Source of the DNA: Halorussus lipolyticus
Lineage (GTDB): Archaea > Halobacteriota > Halobacteria > Halobacteriales > Haladaptataceae
Assembly: GCF_029338375.1 (NCBI RefSeq)
Contig: NZ_CP119804.1
Coordinates: forward strand, 1,426,001 to 1,490,000
DNA length: 64,000 bases
Direction: 5' to 3'
Under the pieces are notes generated by a model. That model was not told the origin of the DNA. It did not search any database and saw nothing but the letters and a program-made list of their open reading frames with translations. The translations under genes were made by a program, and so were the position numbers. The first letter of the stretch is position 1; each line of letters opens with the position of its first letter. Shown here one piece after another: positions 53,051 through 61,941 of this stretch.

Positions 53051-54616
53051 CTACTCGTACTCGGTGATGGTGAGGTCGTAGCTTCCCGACCCGCTGTAGG
53101 AGTCCACGTCGATTTGCATCGGCGTCGAGTCGTCGGGATTCTCGATGAGGACCTGCTCTTGGCTACCGGGGCTTCTCACGCTGTAATCCGCGTTGCTGGG
53201 GGTCGCCTTGAGCGTGGTGCCGGTGTTGATGTAGAGGTCGAAGTCGGCGTCCGAGGGACCCGAGAGTTCGACCGTGACCTCGCTCGGATTGTCGAACTCC
53301 CACGTGTACTCCCAGTCGTCGTAGTCCGAGGAACCCGTGAGCGAGTCGCTGATAGTGGTGCGCACGGAGTCGCCACGAGCGGTGCCGATGGGGTTCGGGT
53401 CGGTCGTGACCGCGTTGTAGGCGTTGACCTGCCCCGCGCCCTGCTTGTCCGACGAGAGACCGATGTCCTTGGCCGTCTCCTTGAGGTGAGTCCGGAGTTC
53501 GACGCTGGTGAGCGAATCCCACTGACAGAGGGTCAGGCAGGCGACTCCGGAGACGACGGGCGTGGCCATCGAGGTGCCGGAGAACCGCTCGTAACTGCCT
53601 CGGGTCTCCGTCGTGGTCGAGAGAATATCGACGCCGGGCGCACAGAGGTCCACGCTCGAACCGTACTGGGAGAACGACGCCAGATTCTCGCTCGAATCGA
53701 CCGCCGAGATGGCCATGCACTCGCTGTAGGCCGCGGGATAACTGACCGTGCTGGACCCGTCGTTGCCCGCCGCACAGACCATCAAACAGTCCTGATTGGC
53801 CGCGTAGCTCACGGCGTTTTTCATCGTTTCGGTGTAGCCACCGCCGCCGAAGGACATGTTGATGATGTCCGCGCCCTCGTCCGCGGCCCACATGATTGCA
53901 TCGGCGATGTCGGCAGTCGAACCCGAACCGTTCTCGTCGAGGGCGCGACCGTTGATGAGCGTGCAGTTGCCGATGCCCGCGATGCCCTCGCCGTTGTCTG
54001 TCGCGCCGCAGGCGAGGCCCGCGACGATGCTTCCGTGATACTCGTCGGCGGGCGCGTCCGGATACGGGTCCGAGTCGTTGTCTACGAAATCCCGTCCGGG
54101 ATTCGACGCGAAGTTCGGCTTGAGGTCGGGGTGGTCGTACTGACACCCCGTGTCGATAACCGCCACGGTCACGTCCGAACACCCCTGCGTGATGTCCCAC
54201 GCATCGTCGGCCCGCACCTGTTTGGGCGCGTACTGGCTCCCGAACTGCGGGTCGTTGGGCGTCAACTGGGTCCGGTGAGTCGCGTTCTCCTCGACGTACT
54301 TGACGCCCTCGACTTGTGGGACCTCCTCGGCGAAGTTTCGCCGGGCCTCCTCGGCGTCCTCTGCGGGGAATCCGACCGCGAGGTAGCGCAGGGTCCGGTT
54401 CTCGTGGGCGATTTCGGCCTCGGCGGGGACGTGGGGTTCGACGGTCCCCCGGAGGTCCCGGCCGGCCGAGACGCCGACCAGAATCTCGCTCTCCTTCGGG
54501 CCGGGGGAACGTCCCGGCCCGGCGACTGCGCCGCCGGTTCCGACGAGTGCGGCCGCACCCGCACCGCCAGTGGCCTCGAGAAACCTCCGTCGGCCGAACT
54601 GATGGTAATCCGACAT
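53051..54616 (-). CDS. Halolysin-like subtilase 1 (S8 family)
   Basis: A 521-residue exported serine protease. GRRRFLEATGG is the Tat signal. The I9-type propeptide follows (residues about 45-115). The subtilase domain carries D155 (AVIDTGCQYDHPDL), H194, oxyanion N285 (AAGNDGSS) and S349 (FSGTSMATPVVSG). The His segment reads YHGSIVAG instead of the usual HGTHVAG, so the second His (normally next to the catalytic site) is Ile here. The C-terminal 110 residues are a PPC-type beta domain (SDADFDLYINTG, SGSGSYDLTITEYE). It is the third and most diverged of three tandem genes. Confidence 0.93.
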   Translation of the reverse strand: MSDYHQFGRRRFLEATGGAGAAALVGTGGAVAGPGRSPGPKESEILVGVSAGRDLRGTVEPHVPAEAEIAHENRTLRYLAVGFPAEDAEEARRNFAEEVPQVEGVKYVEENATHRTQLTPNDPQFGSQYAPKQVRADDAWDITQGCSDVTVAVIDTGCQYDHPDLKPNFASNPGRDFVDNDSDPYPDAPADEYHGSIVAGLACGATDNGEGIAGIGNCTLINGRALDENGSGSTADIADAIMWAADEGADIINMSFGGGGYTETMKNAVSYAANQDCLMVCAAGNDGSSTVSYPAAYSECMAISAVDSSENLASFSQYGSSVDLCAPGVDILSTTTETRGSYERFSGTSMATPVVSGVACLTLCQWDSLTSVELRTHLKETAKDIGLSSDKQGAGQVNAYNAVTTDPNPIGTARGDSVRTTISDSLTGSSDYDDWEYTWEFDNPSEVTVELSGPSDADFDLYINTGTTLKATPSNADYSVRSPGSQEQVLIENPDDSTPMQIDVDSYSGSGSYDLTITEYE

Positions 54617-54740
54617 AGGTTTTTATTTCTAATTAGATAACCTAAAATCTAGGGTCGGATACACGTGACGAGGAGACTGCGGTCGCTACCGGGCGACGCA
54701 CGCGAAAGAAAATGGGAGCAATCGGACCGAGACGGTCGGA

Positions 54741-56348
54741 TTACTGGTACTCGGTGATGGTCAGGTCGTAACTGCCCGACCCGCTGTAGGAATCCACGTC
54801 GATTTGGAGCGCCGTCGAGGTGTCCGGGTTGTCGATGGTGATGGACTCCTGACTGTTGGTGGAGTACGACGCGTAGTCGTAGTTGCTCGGGGTCGCGTTC
54901 GTCGTGGTGCCCTCGTTGACGTAGAGGTCGAAGTCGGCGTCCGAGGGACCCGACAGTTCCACGACGATCTGACTCGGCGAGCTGTACTCCCAGTTCCAGC
55001 TGTAGTCGTCGTAGTCGTAGGAACTGCTCAGGGAGTCACTGACGGTCGAGGAGGTGGAGCCGTCGCCACCGTCGCCACCGTCGCCACCGTCGTCGCCGCC
55101 ACCGCCGCCGCCGCCGCCGTCGCCGGGCGTGGTGGTGACTGCGTTGTAGGCGTTGACTTGGCCTGCGCCCTGCTTGTCCGAGGACAGACCGATGTCCTTG
55201 GCGGTCGCCTTGAGGTGGCTACGGAGGCCACTGACGCCGAGCGAACTGTGCTGGGCGAGGGTCAGACCGGCGACACCGGACGTGACGGGGGTCGCCATCG
55301 AGGTACCCGAGAGCTTCTCGTAGCTTCCGCGGGTCTGGGTCGTGGTCGAGAGGATGTCCACGCCGGGTGCGGCGAGGTCGACGTCGCCGTACTGCGAGAA
55401 GGACGCGAGGTTCTCGTTGGAGTCAACCGCGGAGATGGCCATACACTCGCTGTAGGCGGCGGGGTACGAGACGGAGCTGGAGCCGTTGTTACCCGCGGCA
55501 CAGATGGGGAGCGCGCCGTTGTTGACCGCGTAGCTCACAGCGTTCTTCATCGTGGAGGTGTAGCCACCGCCACCGAGGGACATGTTGATGATGTCCGCGC
55601 CTTGGTCTGCGGCCCACTCGACGGCGTCGGCAATGTCGGAGGTCGAACCCGAGCCGTTCTCGTCGAGCGCGCGACCGTTGATGAGCGAGGAGTTACCCTG
55701 ACCCGCAACGCCGGTACCGTTGTCCACGGTGGCCGCGGCACAGCCGGAGACGTGAGTGCCGTGGTACTCGTCCTGCGGCACGTCCGGGGCGGGGTCCGAG
55801 TCGCTGTCTACGTGGTCGTAGCCGGGGTTGGACTTGTAGTTAGCCGAGAGGTCCGGGTGGCTGTACTGCGCGCCGGTGTCCACGATGGCGATGGTGACGC
55901 TGGAGTCGCCGAACGTGGTGTCCCATGCGCGGTCGGACTCGACCTGCTGGGGCGCGTACTGGCTACCGAAGTCGGGGTCGTTGGGGGTAGCCTGCGTCTG
56001 GAAGGTCTTGTTCTTCTCGGCGTACTTGATGCCGTCCTTCGAGGTGACGGCGTCGATGAAGTTCGCCTTGGCCTTCTCGCTGGCTTGGCTGGGGAACTTG
56101 ACGGCGGCGTAGCGGAGCGTGTCGTTGGTGTGAACGACTTCCGCGTTACCGGGCACGTGCTGAGCGACCTTCTGCTCAACGTCTCCCTGACCGGCGGAGA
56201 CACCCACGAGGATTTCGTCCTTCTTGGGACCGGGGTCACGGCCGGGGGTTGCCGCCGCAACACCGCTGGTGGCGGCGGCCGCGCCGGCCGCGCCGGTTGC
56301 TTTCAGAAATGTACGTCGGTCGAAATTTTGCATGTCTTTGTCTGCCAT
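54741..56348 (-). CDS. Halolysin-like subtilase 2 (S8 family)
   Basis: A 535-residue Tat-exported protease (NFDRRTFLKATGAAGAAAAT). After a propeptide (KVAQHVPGNAEVVHTNDTLRY) the S8 triad is D157 (AIVDTGAQYSHPD), H196 (YHGTHVSGCAAA) and S350 (LSGTSMATPVTSG), with N287 for the oxyanion. A Gly/Asp-rich spacer near 405-435 links to a PPC-type domain ending SYDLTITEYQ. It is very close in sequence to subtilase 3 downstream in coordinates and probably arose with it by tandem duplication. Degrades extracellular proteins. Confidence 0.95.
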   Translation of the reverse strand: MADKDMQNFDRRTFLKATGAAGAAAATSGVAAATPGRDPGPKKDEILVGVSAGQGDVEQKVAQHVPGNAEVVHTNDTLRYAAVKFPSQASEKAKANFIDAVTSKDGIKYAEKNKTFQTQATPNDPDFGSQYAPQQVESDRAWDTTFGDSSVTIAIVDTGAQYSHPDLSANYKSNPGYDHVDSDSDPAPDVPQDEYHGTHVSGCAAATVDNGTGVAGQGNSSLINGRALDENGSGSTSDIADAVEWAADQGADIINMSLGGGGYTSTMKNAVSYAVNNGALPICAAGNNGSSSVSYPAAYSECMAISAVDSNENLASFSQYGDVDLAAPGVDILSTTTQTRGSYEKLSGTSMATPVTSGVAGLTLAQHSSLGVSGLRSHLKATAKDIGLSSDKQGAGQVNAYNAVTTTPGDGGGGGGGGDDGGDGGDGGDGSTSSTVSDSLSSSYDYDDYSWNWEYSSPSQIVVELSGPSDADFDLYVNEGTTTNATPSNYDYASYSTNSQESITIDNPDTSTALQIDVDSYSGSGSYDLTITEYQ

Positions 56349-56587
56349 GCGGTATGGGATACATTACACCCCACCTATTAATATTTTACTTAGAGATAGT
56401 AACTAAAAGTCAGAACCTGAAAGGTGAAATATTGATTCCAATATGAATTTATTTCTGACATTTTATCGATTGCTCGAATCGGGTTTGACTCGGTAACTCG
56501 ACACCGGCTGTCGATATTCGGACGGCGCAGTCGCTAGCCGTTCGAGCGCGAAAGAAAAATGGGAGCAACCAGACCGAATGAGCCGAG

Positions 56588-58174
56588 TTACTGCGTCTCG
56601 GTGATGGTCAGGTCGTAGCTACCGGAGCCGCTGTAGGAGTCGACTCGGATCTGCATGTCCGTCGAGTCGTCGGGGGTGTCGATGAGGATGGACTCCTGAC
56701 TGTCCGCCGTGTAGGAGCGGTAGTCGTAGTCGCTCGTGGTCGGGCTCGAGGTGGTGCCCGTGTTGACGTAGAGGTCGAAGTCAGCGTCCGAAGGTCCGTC
56801 GAGAACGACCTCGACCTGGCTCGGGGAGCTGTAGTTCCAACCGTAGGAGTAGTCGTCGTAGTCGTAGTAGCTACTGAGCGAACCGCTGGCAGTCGAGGTG
56901 GTGGTGTCACCGCTACCACCGTCGTCGCCACCGTCGTCGCCACCGCCGTCGCCGGGCGTGGTGGTGACCGCGTTGTAGGCGTTGACCTGACCTGCGCCCT
57001 GCTTGTCCGACGAGAGACCGATGTCCTTCGCCGTGGCCTTGAGGTGACTGCGGAGGCCGCTCGGACCGAGCGAGCTGTGCTTGGCGAGAGTCAGACCGGC
57101 GACACCGGACGTGACGGGGGTCGCCATCGAGGTACCGCTGAACTCCGCGTAGTCGTCGTTCGGGATGGTGGAGAGAACGTCCACACCGGGTGCGGCGAGG
57201 TCAACGTCGCCGTACTGCGAGAAGGAAGCGAGGTTCTCGCTGGAGTCCACGGCGGAAATGGCCATACATTCGCTGTAGGCGGCGGGGTACGAGACGGAGC
57301 TGGTACCGTCGTTACCGGCCGCACAGATGGGGAGCGCGCCGTTGTTGACCGCGTACTGGACGGCGTTCTTCATGGTGGACGAGTAACCGCCACCACCGAG
57401 GGACATGTTGATGATGTCCGCGCCTTGGTCGGTTGCCCACTCGACGGCGTCGGCGATGTCCGAGGTGGAACCGCCGTTCGGGCCGAGGGCACGACCGTTG
57501 ATGAGCGAGGAGTTACCCTGACCGACGACACCGGTACCGTCGTCAACGACGGCGGCCGCACAGCCGGAGACGTGGGTGCCGTGCTGTTCGCTCGACGGGT
57601 CCGGCGGAGCGGGGTCCGAGTCGTTGTCAACGAAGTCGTAGCCGGGGTTGGACTTGTAGTTCCCGTCGAGGTCGACGTGGTTGTAATCGGCACCAGTGTC
57701 AACGACTGCGATGGTGACGCTGGAGTCACCGAAGCCGCTCACGTTGTCCCATGCGGAGGGGGACTCGACCTGCTGGGGCGCGTACTGTTGACTGCGCTTC
57801 GGGTCGTTCGTGGAAGCGAACGCCTTGTGGGTTGCGTTCTTCTCGGCGTACTTGATGCCCTTTTTCGAGGTCACGGTCTCGATGAAGTTCGCCTTGGCCT
57901 CCTCGTTGGCCGAGCTGGGGAACTTGACGGCGGCGTAGCGGAGGTTGTCGTTCGTGTGAACGACTTCCGCGTTACCGGGGACGTGCTGAGCGACGTTCTT
58001 CTCCACGTCGCCCTGACCGGCGGAGACGCCGACGAGAATCTCGTCCTTCTTGGGGCCGGGCTCGCGGCCGGGGGTTGCGGCTACAACGCCACTAGTGGCG
58101 GCGGCCGCGCCAACGGCACCGGTTGCTTTGAGGAAAGTACGGCGGTCAAATCGCTGTGTGCTGTCGTCTGACAT
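56588..58174 (-). CDS. Halolysin-like subtilase 3 (S8 family)
   Basis: A 528-residue protein from MSDDSTQRFDRRTFLKATGA; a start seven codons earlier is less likely. Triad D159 (AVVDTGADYNHVDL), H198 (QHGTHVSGCAAA), S349 (FSGTSMATPVTSG) and oxyanion N288. Propeptide and PPC-type domain are as in subtilase 2, with a shorter Gly/Asp spacer. The TATA-like atttaaataat at about 58198-58208 places transcription start at or near the ATG. The three genes may provide a graded set of salt-tolerant extracellular proteases. Confidence 0.95.
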   Translation of the reverse strand: MSDDSTQRFDRRTFLKATGAVGAAAATSGVVAATPGREPGPKKDEILVGVSAGQGDVEKNVAQHVPGNAEVVHTNDNLRYAAVKFPSSANEEAKANFIETVTSKKGIKYAEKNATHKAFASTNDPKRSQQYAPQQVESPSAWDNVSGFGDSSVTIAVVDTGADYNHVDLDGNYKSNPGYDFVDNDSDPAPPDPSSEQHGTHVSGCAAAVVDDGTGVVGQGNSSLINGRALGPNGGSTSDIADAVEWATDQGADIINMSLGGGGYSSTMKNAVQYAVNNGALPICAAGNDGTSSVSYPAAYSECMAISAVDSSENLASFSQYGDVDLAAPGVDVLSTIPNDDYAEFSGTSMATPVTSGVAGLTLAKHSSLGPSGLRSHLKATAKDIGLSSDKQGAGQVNAYNAVTTTPGDGGGDDGGDDGGSGDTTTSTASGSLSSYYDYDDYSYGWNYSSPSQVEVVLDGPSDADFDLYVNTGTTSSPTTSDYDYRSYTADSQESILIDTPDDSTDMQIRVDSYSGSGSYDLTITETQ

Positions 58175-58368
58175 GCTACATTCTACACAAAGCACCCCTA
58201 TTATTTAAATCTTAATCATACGCTGTAATAAAGTGGTTTTCGGGTTCCTTTCACCAGTGATAACTGGTCTAGAAAGTCCCGAAAGAACAGTATAAATATA
58301 AATTAAAACAGATACGAACGGCGTTTCGGACCGCCATCGCTAAACCGGGACGCCCGCTACGGCAGGGT

Positions 58369-58815
58369 ATGCAACCGTTGCGTTCGCTTCTCGGGAGCGA
58401 TGAGACGACCGTCGCGCTGTTCGTGGACGGTCCGAACGTCCTCCGGGACGAGTTCGACGTGGACTTAGACGACGTGCGCGAGGCCGCCGAGGACCTCGGT
58501 CAACTCGTGACGGCCAAACTCTATCTGGACGAACACGCCACGCCGGGCCTGATTCAGGCCGGCGAGGCCCGCGGGTTCGAGGTCACGGTGACCTCCGGGG
58601 ACGTGGACGTGAAGATGGCCGTCGATGCCACGGAGTTCGCGCTGACCGAGGGCCTCGACGTGCTGGCCATCGCCTCGCGGGACACCGATTTCAAACCCGT
58701 GCTGGAGAAGGCGGCCCACAACGGGGTCCGGACGGTGGCCATCGCTCCCGGCGAGTACGGCCGGTCCGACGCGCTCCGGAACGCGGCCCACGACGCCTAC
58801 GTCGTCGAGGAGTGA
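58369..58815 (+). CDS. NYN-domain (LabA/DUF88-like) protein, TIGR00288 type
   Basis: A 148-residue protein with a PIN-like NYN nuclease fold. LFVDGPNVLR supplies the first Asp, DVDVKMAVDATEF the central acids and LAIASRDTDFKPVLEKA the last conserved Asp pair. It is a likely RNA-cleaving or RNA-binding protein in the cytoplasm, target unknown. Monocistronic; AT-rich DNA precedes it. Confidence 0.85.
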   Translation: MQPLRSLLGSDETTVALFVDGPNVLRDEFDVDLDDVREAAEDLGQLVTAKLYLDEHATPGLIQAGEARGFEVTVTSGDVDVKMAVDATEFALTEGLDVLAIASRDTDFKPVLEKAAHNGVRTVAIAPGEYGRSDALRNAAHDAYVVEE

Positions 58816-58927
58816 ACGCCAGAAACCGAGGAAGAAGAATCGCGCTTCGCGTTACTCACAACTATTTTTCTACTTTTCTACTTTCCGCCCGGCGCGTGCT
58901 GGCGCGGTCATCACGAGCGAAGCGAGT

Positions 58928-58966
58928 GACTGCTCGGCGGACGCGGTTTGTCCGCCGGTGGATGAG
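58928..58966. repeat. Dispersed hairpin repeat, copy 2
   Basis: Same 39-base GGCGGAC/GTCCGCC hairpin as at 33180-33218, with one base changed. It sits in the 350-base gap 58816-59165, which holds no supported gene. Confidence 0.75.
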
Positions 58967-59165
58967 CAACGGAGCGAAGCGAGTAGCGCAATCGGTTGGG
59001 GAGGGTGTGGCCCGCGGTAGCGGTGCGGGGCAGTGCGGGAACGCCTGTGCTTCGGCAATAGCTAGCTTCGCTCGACTTTACTGCCGCCGCTATCTTCTCG
59101 GAAATCCACCGACTGCTACTCCCTTCTCAAAATCCATACCGACGACACAAATCAGCAAGCCATAC

Positions 59166-59630
59166 TCATTCCCCAGACGATTTTCCGAGCGTCTTCACCT
59201 CGACCTGATGAGTCTCACCCTCGCCCACCCGCAGGGCCGCCGTCTCGACAATCGCGTCCGCGACCGCCTCGCGCCACGCCTCGACGGCCTCGACGTGGCG
59301 CTCGCGGTGGCGCTCGACCGTCACCTCCTCGTCCGGAGTCTCGCGGAGCGCGTCCTCGGTTTCGTCGGGCGTAGGGTAGGACGGGACGGACTCCTCGGCG
59401 AGGAGCCTCGCGGGCGGGACCAGCAATGCCCCGGTCTCGGGGTCGAGGTCCGACTGCGAGTCCGTCCCGGCGGGACCGGGGTCGTGAAGCCGCGCCCGCA
59501 TCCGGCCCGAGAACGGCGGCGTCGCCCGGAGGACGAGGAGTCGCGGACTCTGCTGGCGGGCCTCGTAGGCCGACACCACGTCGTCGGCGGTGACGGCGAG
59601 CGACCGGATTCGGCGCGGGTCGTCTGCCAT
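59166..59630 (-). CDS. Haloarchaeal protein of unknown function
   Basis: A 154-residue protein starting MADDPRRIRSLAVTADDVVSA. The N-terminal half is a compact alpha/beta domain (RLLVLRATPPFSGRMRARLHDP) and residues 95-140 a long charged helix (VERHRERHVEAVEAWREAVADAIVET). The family is unknown to me; codon use and acidic surface support a real gene. It stands alone between repeat-rich gaps. Confidence 0.65.
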   Translation of the reverse strand: MADDPRRIRSLAVTADDVVSAYEARQQSPRLLVLRATPPFSGRMRARLHDPGPAGTDSQSDLDPETGALLVPPARLLAEESVPSYPTPDETEDALRETPDEEVTVERHRERHVEAVEAWREAVADAIVETAALRVGEGETHQVEVKTLGKSSGE

Positions 59631-59781
59631 GCTCGTGTCTTGGGTTCTGCGCGGTCTTGAATTTCGCGCTAGGTTGGGCGTTCTCGGGGAGGAAATTTAG
59701 ACAAGTCGCGGGAATCTCGACAGTAATTTCGAAAGCCCTTGTGTTCGGCACCGCAACAGCAGACGAAACAGCAATGTCCTC

Positions 59782-60050
59782 GAAAGCCCTCGCGCGGTTC
59801 GCCATCCGGAGGACAGTCCTGCTTGGCCTGCGGCCTGCGCGGGCTGTGACTTCCGAGGCCACACTCGCACCGGAAGACAAACCGCGTCTTCCGAGCCATC
59901 GTCGTCCGAAAATCGGAGATTTTCGTGATCACGAAAGGCTTCGCCTTTCGAACGACCTCACTCCGTTCGGCGAGACACCGCCCGCGCCGATAGGGGTCGC
60001 TGAGACGACCACGCAAGCGCGAACCCTACTCGCCCTTTCAGTCCACCGAG
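59782..60050 (+). repeat. Structured intergenic repeat, copy 3 (longer)
   Basis: Starts GAAAGCCCTCGCGCGGTTCG and ends CGAACCCTACTCGCCCTTTC plus AGTCCACC. Its inside is longer than in copies 1 and 2 and contains ATAGGGGTCGCTGAGACGACCACG. The ends pair (GAAAG...GGTTCGC against GCGAACC...CTTTC). It is preceded by aaacagcaatg, as copy 2 is by aaacagcaact. Confidence 0.65.
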
Positions 60051-60354
60051 GAGCGTGGATTGCTCCACTGGACGGAACAGGTGAACGGTCGTCTTCCCGA
60101 AGACGGTTCTCGTCCGATAGTGACATATCATATTTTCTCGCGTGCGCGAGAGTCGTAACGCGATACCGACACTGACGAGAGAGCAGTTTACGATGAAAAA
60201 CAATTCCTAAAGACAACTATATATTTTCTAAATACTTGGTTTCAATTGTCTGTGGCAACGTCGCCGCCGACACCGGAGAGGAGTCCCACCGACCGACTCC
60301 GAGGAGTCGGCCCGAATCGCCGACGTTTTTCCTTGCTTGGTCGTAGCGACGACC

Positions 60355-61206
60355 ATGACCGAGGACCTCGGCACGCCGGTACTCGACAACCACCTGCATC
60401 TGGACCCCGACCACGGGCGAGGCATCGAGGCCGTCAAGGACTTCGCGCGGAGCGGCGGCACCCACCTGCTGGTGGTCAACAAGCCCTCGTGGTTGCTCGG
60501 CGTCGAACCCGAGACCGGCGAGGAGTTCCGCCCTGTCTTCGAGACCACCATCGACGTGGTGGAACGCGCCACCGAGGAGCTACCGGGCAAGGCGTGGCCC
60601 GTCCTCGGGGTCCACCCCGGACTGGTCTCGAAGTTGGTGGACGACCGGGGATTCGCCCCGGAGGAGGCCCGCGAGTTGATGCAGGCCGGGTTGGACCTCG
60701 CCGCCGAGTACGTCGCCGACGGGAAGGCCGTCGCGCTCAAAACCGGGCGACCGCACTACGACACCACCGACGCGGTGTGGGAGGCCTCGAACGAGGTTCT
60801 CCGACACGGCCTCGTCCTCGGGGCGGAGAACGACTGTGCGGTCCAACTCCACACCGAGGCCAGCGAGGACCTAACCGACATCGCCGGGTGGGCAGAAGAC
60901 GCCGGCCTCGACCCCGAGAAGGTGGTCAAACACTACGCGGGCGGCAAGTTGGCGGGACCCACCCCGAGCGTGATGAGCGAGAAAAATCGCCTCGAACTCG
61001 CCGCCGACCGGGGCGACCCCTTCCTGATGGAGACCGACTTCGTGGACGACCCCAATCGACCCGGCGCTGTCATGGGACCCAAGACGGTCCCCCGGCGCGT
61101 CCGCTGGATGCAGGAGGAGGGATACGACGAGGCCGTCCGAAACGCCCACGTAGAAACGCCGAAACGGGTGTACGACCTTAGCACGGAAGAAACATTCGAC
61201 AGGTAG
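60355..61206 (+). CDS. TatD-family metal-dependent hydrolase
   Basis: A 283-residue protein from MTEDLGTPVLDNHLHLDPDH (a start six codons upstream is possible). LDNHLHLD supplies the two metal His of the amidohydrolase barrel, WPVLGVHPGLV is the central strand with a His, VQLHTEAS the third His strand, KVVKHYAG the fourth, and FLMETDFVDD the final Asp. Members act as DNases or unknown phosphoesterases. Monocistronic; an AT-rich patch near 60210-60245 may be its promoter. Confidence 0.88.
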   Translation: MTEDLGTPVLDNHLHLDPDHGRGIEAVKDFARSGGTHLLVVNKPSWLLGVEPETGEEFRPVFETTIDVVERATEELPGKAWPVLGVHPGLVSKLVDDRGFAPEEARELMQAGLDLAAEYVADGKAVALKTGRPHYDTTDAVWEASNEVLRHGLVLGAENDCAVQLHTEASEDLTDIAGWAEDAGLDPEKVVKHYAGGKLAGPTPSVMSEKNRLELAADRGDPFLMETDFVDDPNRPGAVMGPKTVPRRVRWMQEEGYDEAVRNAHVETPKRVYDLSTEETFDR

Positions 61207-61255
61207 CGCGGCCAAAGGAGAAAGGCATATGAAGCGCGCAACACTCGGAAAAGAC

Positions 61256-61843
61256 ATGAGCGCGCCTCCGGAGGAATTCTACTCCGACGAACGCTGGCAG
61301 AACTGGCTCGACCGAATCCGGGAGGAGGACATCGACCCGGAAGACGAGGATTCCGCTCGTCTCCTCCTCAACCTTCAGGACGACGTGGCGATTGCAGTCG
61401 CCAAAATCGTCACCGCCTACGACGACGAACAAATCGACGAGGAGGAGGCGCTTGGCGAACTGAACGACATCCGCGAAGTCGTCCTCAACGAAGTTGACTT
61501 CGAGAACGACGAGAAAGCGATGCTCATCGACGGCGTGCAGACGAGTCTGGTCTGCGTCTTCTACGCCGCCGAGCAGTACGTCGCTGAGGGTCCGGCCGAC
61601 GAGGCCGCCGTCGAGGAGTATGTCGTGGAAGCGGGCAAGGCCGAGGAGGCCGAGGACCTCGACTCGGCGCTCGGACTGGTCGCGGCCGCCGGGACGCGCA
61701 TCATCGACGGCGAGGAACTCGACATGGAAGTGACCGAGGAACTGGAGTACGGTCTCGTCACCGAGTGGGTCAACGGTCTCGATAGCCTCCAGAGCGCGAT
61801 GAGCGACCCCGAAGTTGTCGAAGAAGAAGACGAAGACGCCTGA
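61256..61843 (+). CDS. DUF2150-type acidic helical protein
   Basis: A 195-residue protein from MSAPPEEFYSDERWQNWLDRI; an in-frame ATG 27 bases earlier is less likely. It is strongly acidic and helical with FYSDERWQNWLDRIREEDIDP, SARLLLNLQDDVAIAV and LIDGVQTSLVCVFYAAEQYV. I recognise the pattern of DUF2150, a haloarchaeal/methanogen family without known role. It lies 49 bases after the TatD-type gene on the same strand and may share its transcript. Confidence 0.8.
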   Translation: MSAPPEEFYSDERWQNWLDRIREEDIDPEDEDSARLLLNLQDDVAIAVAKIVTAYDDEQIDEEEALGELNDIREVVLNEVDFENDEKAMLIDGVQTSLVCVFYAAEQYVAEGPADEAAVEEYVVEAGKAEEAEDLDSALGLVAAAGTRIIDGEELDMEVTEELEYGLVTEWVNGLDSLQSAMSDPEVVEEEDEDA

Positions 61844-61941
61844 GCGTCTCCGCGGTCGAACGGTCCCGCGATTTCTACGACGGGAGTGTTTCGACCGGAC
61901 AGGCGCTATTTTTAACTACCGTCCGCGAAAGGAACTGAGTA

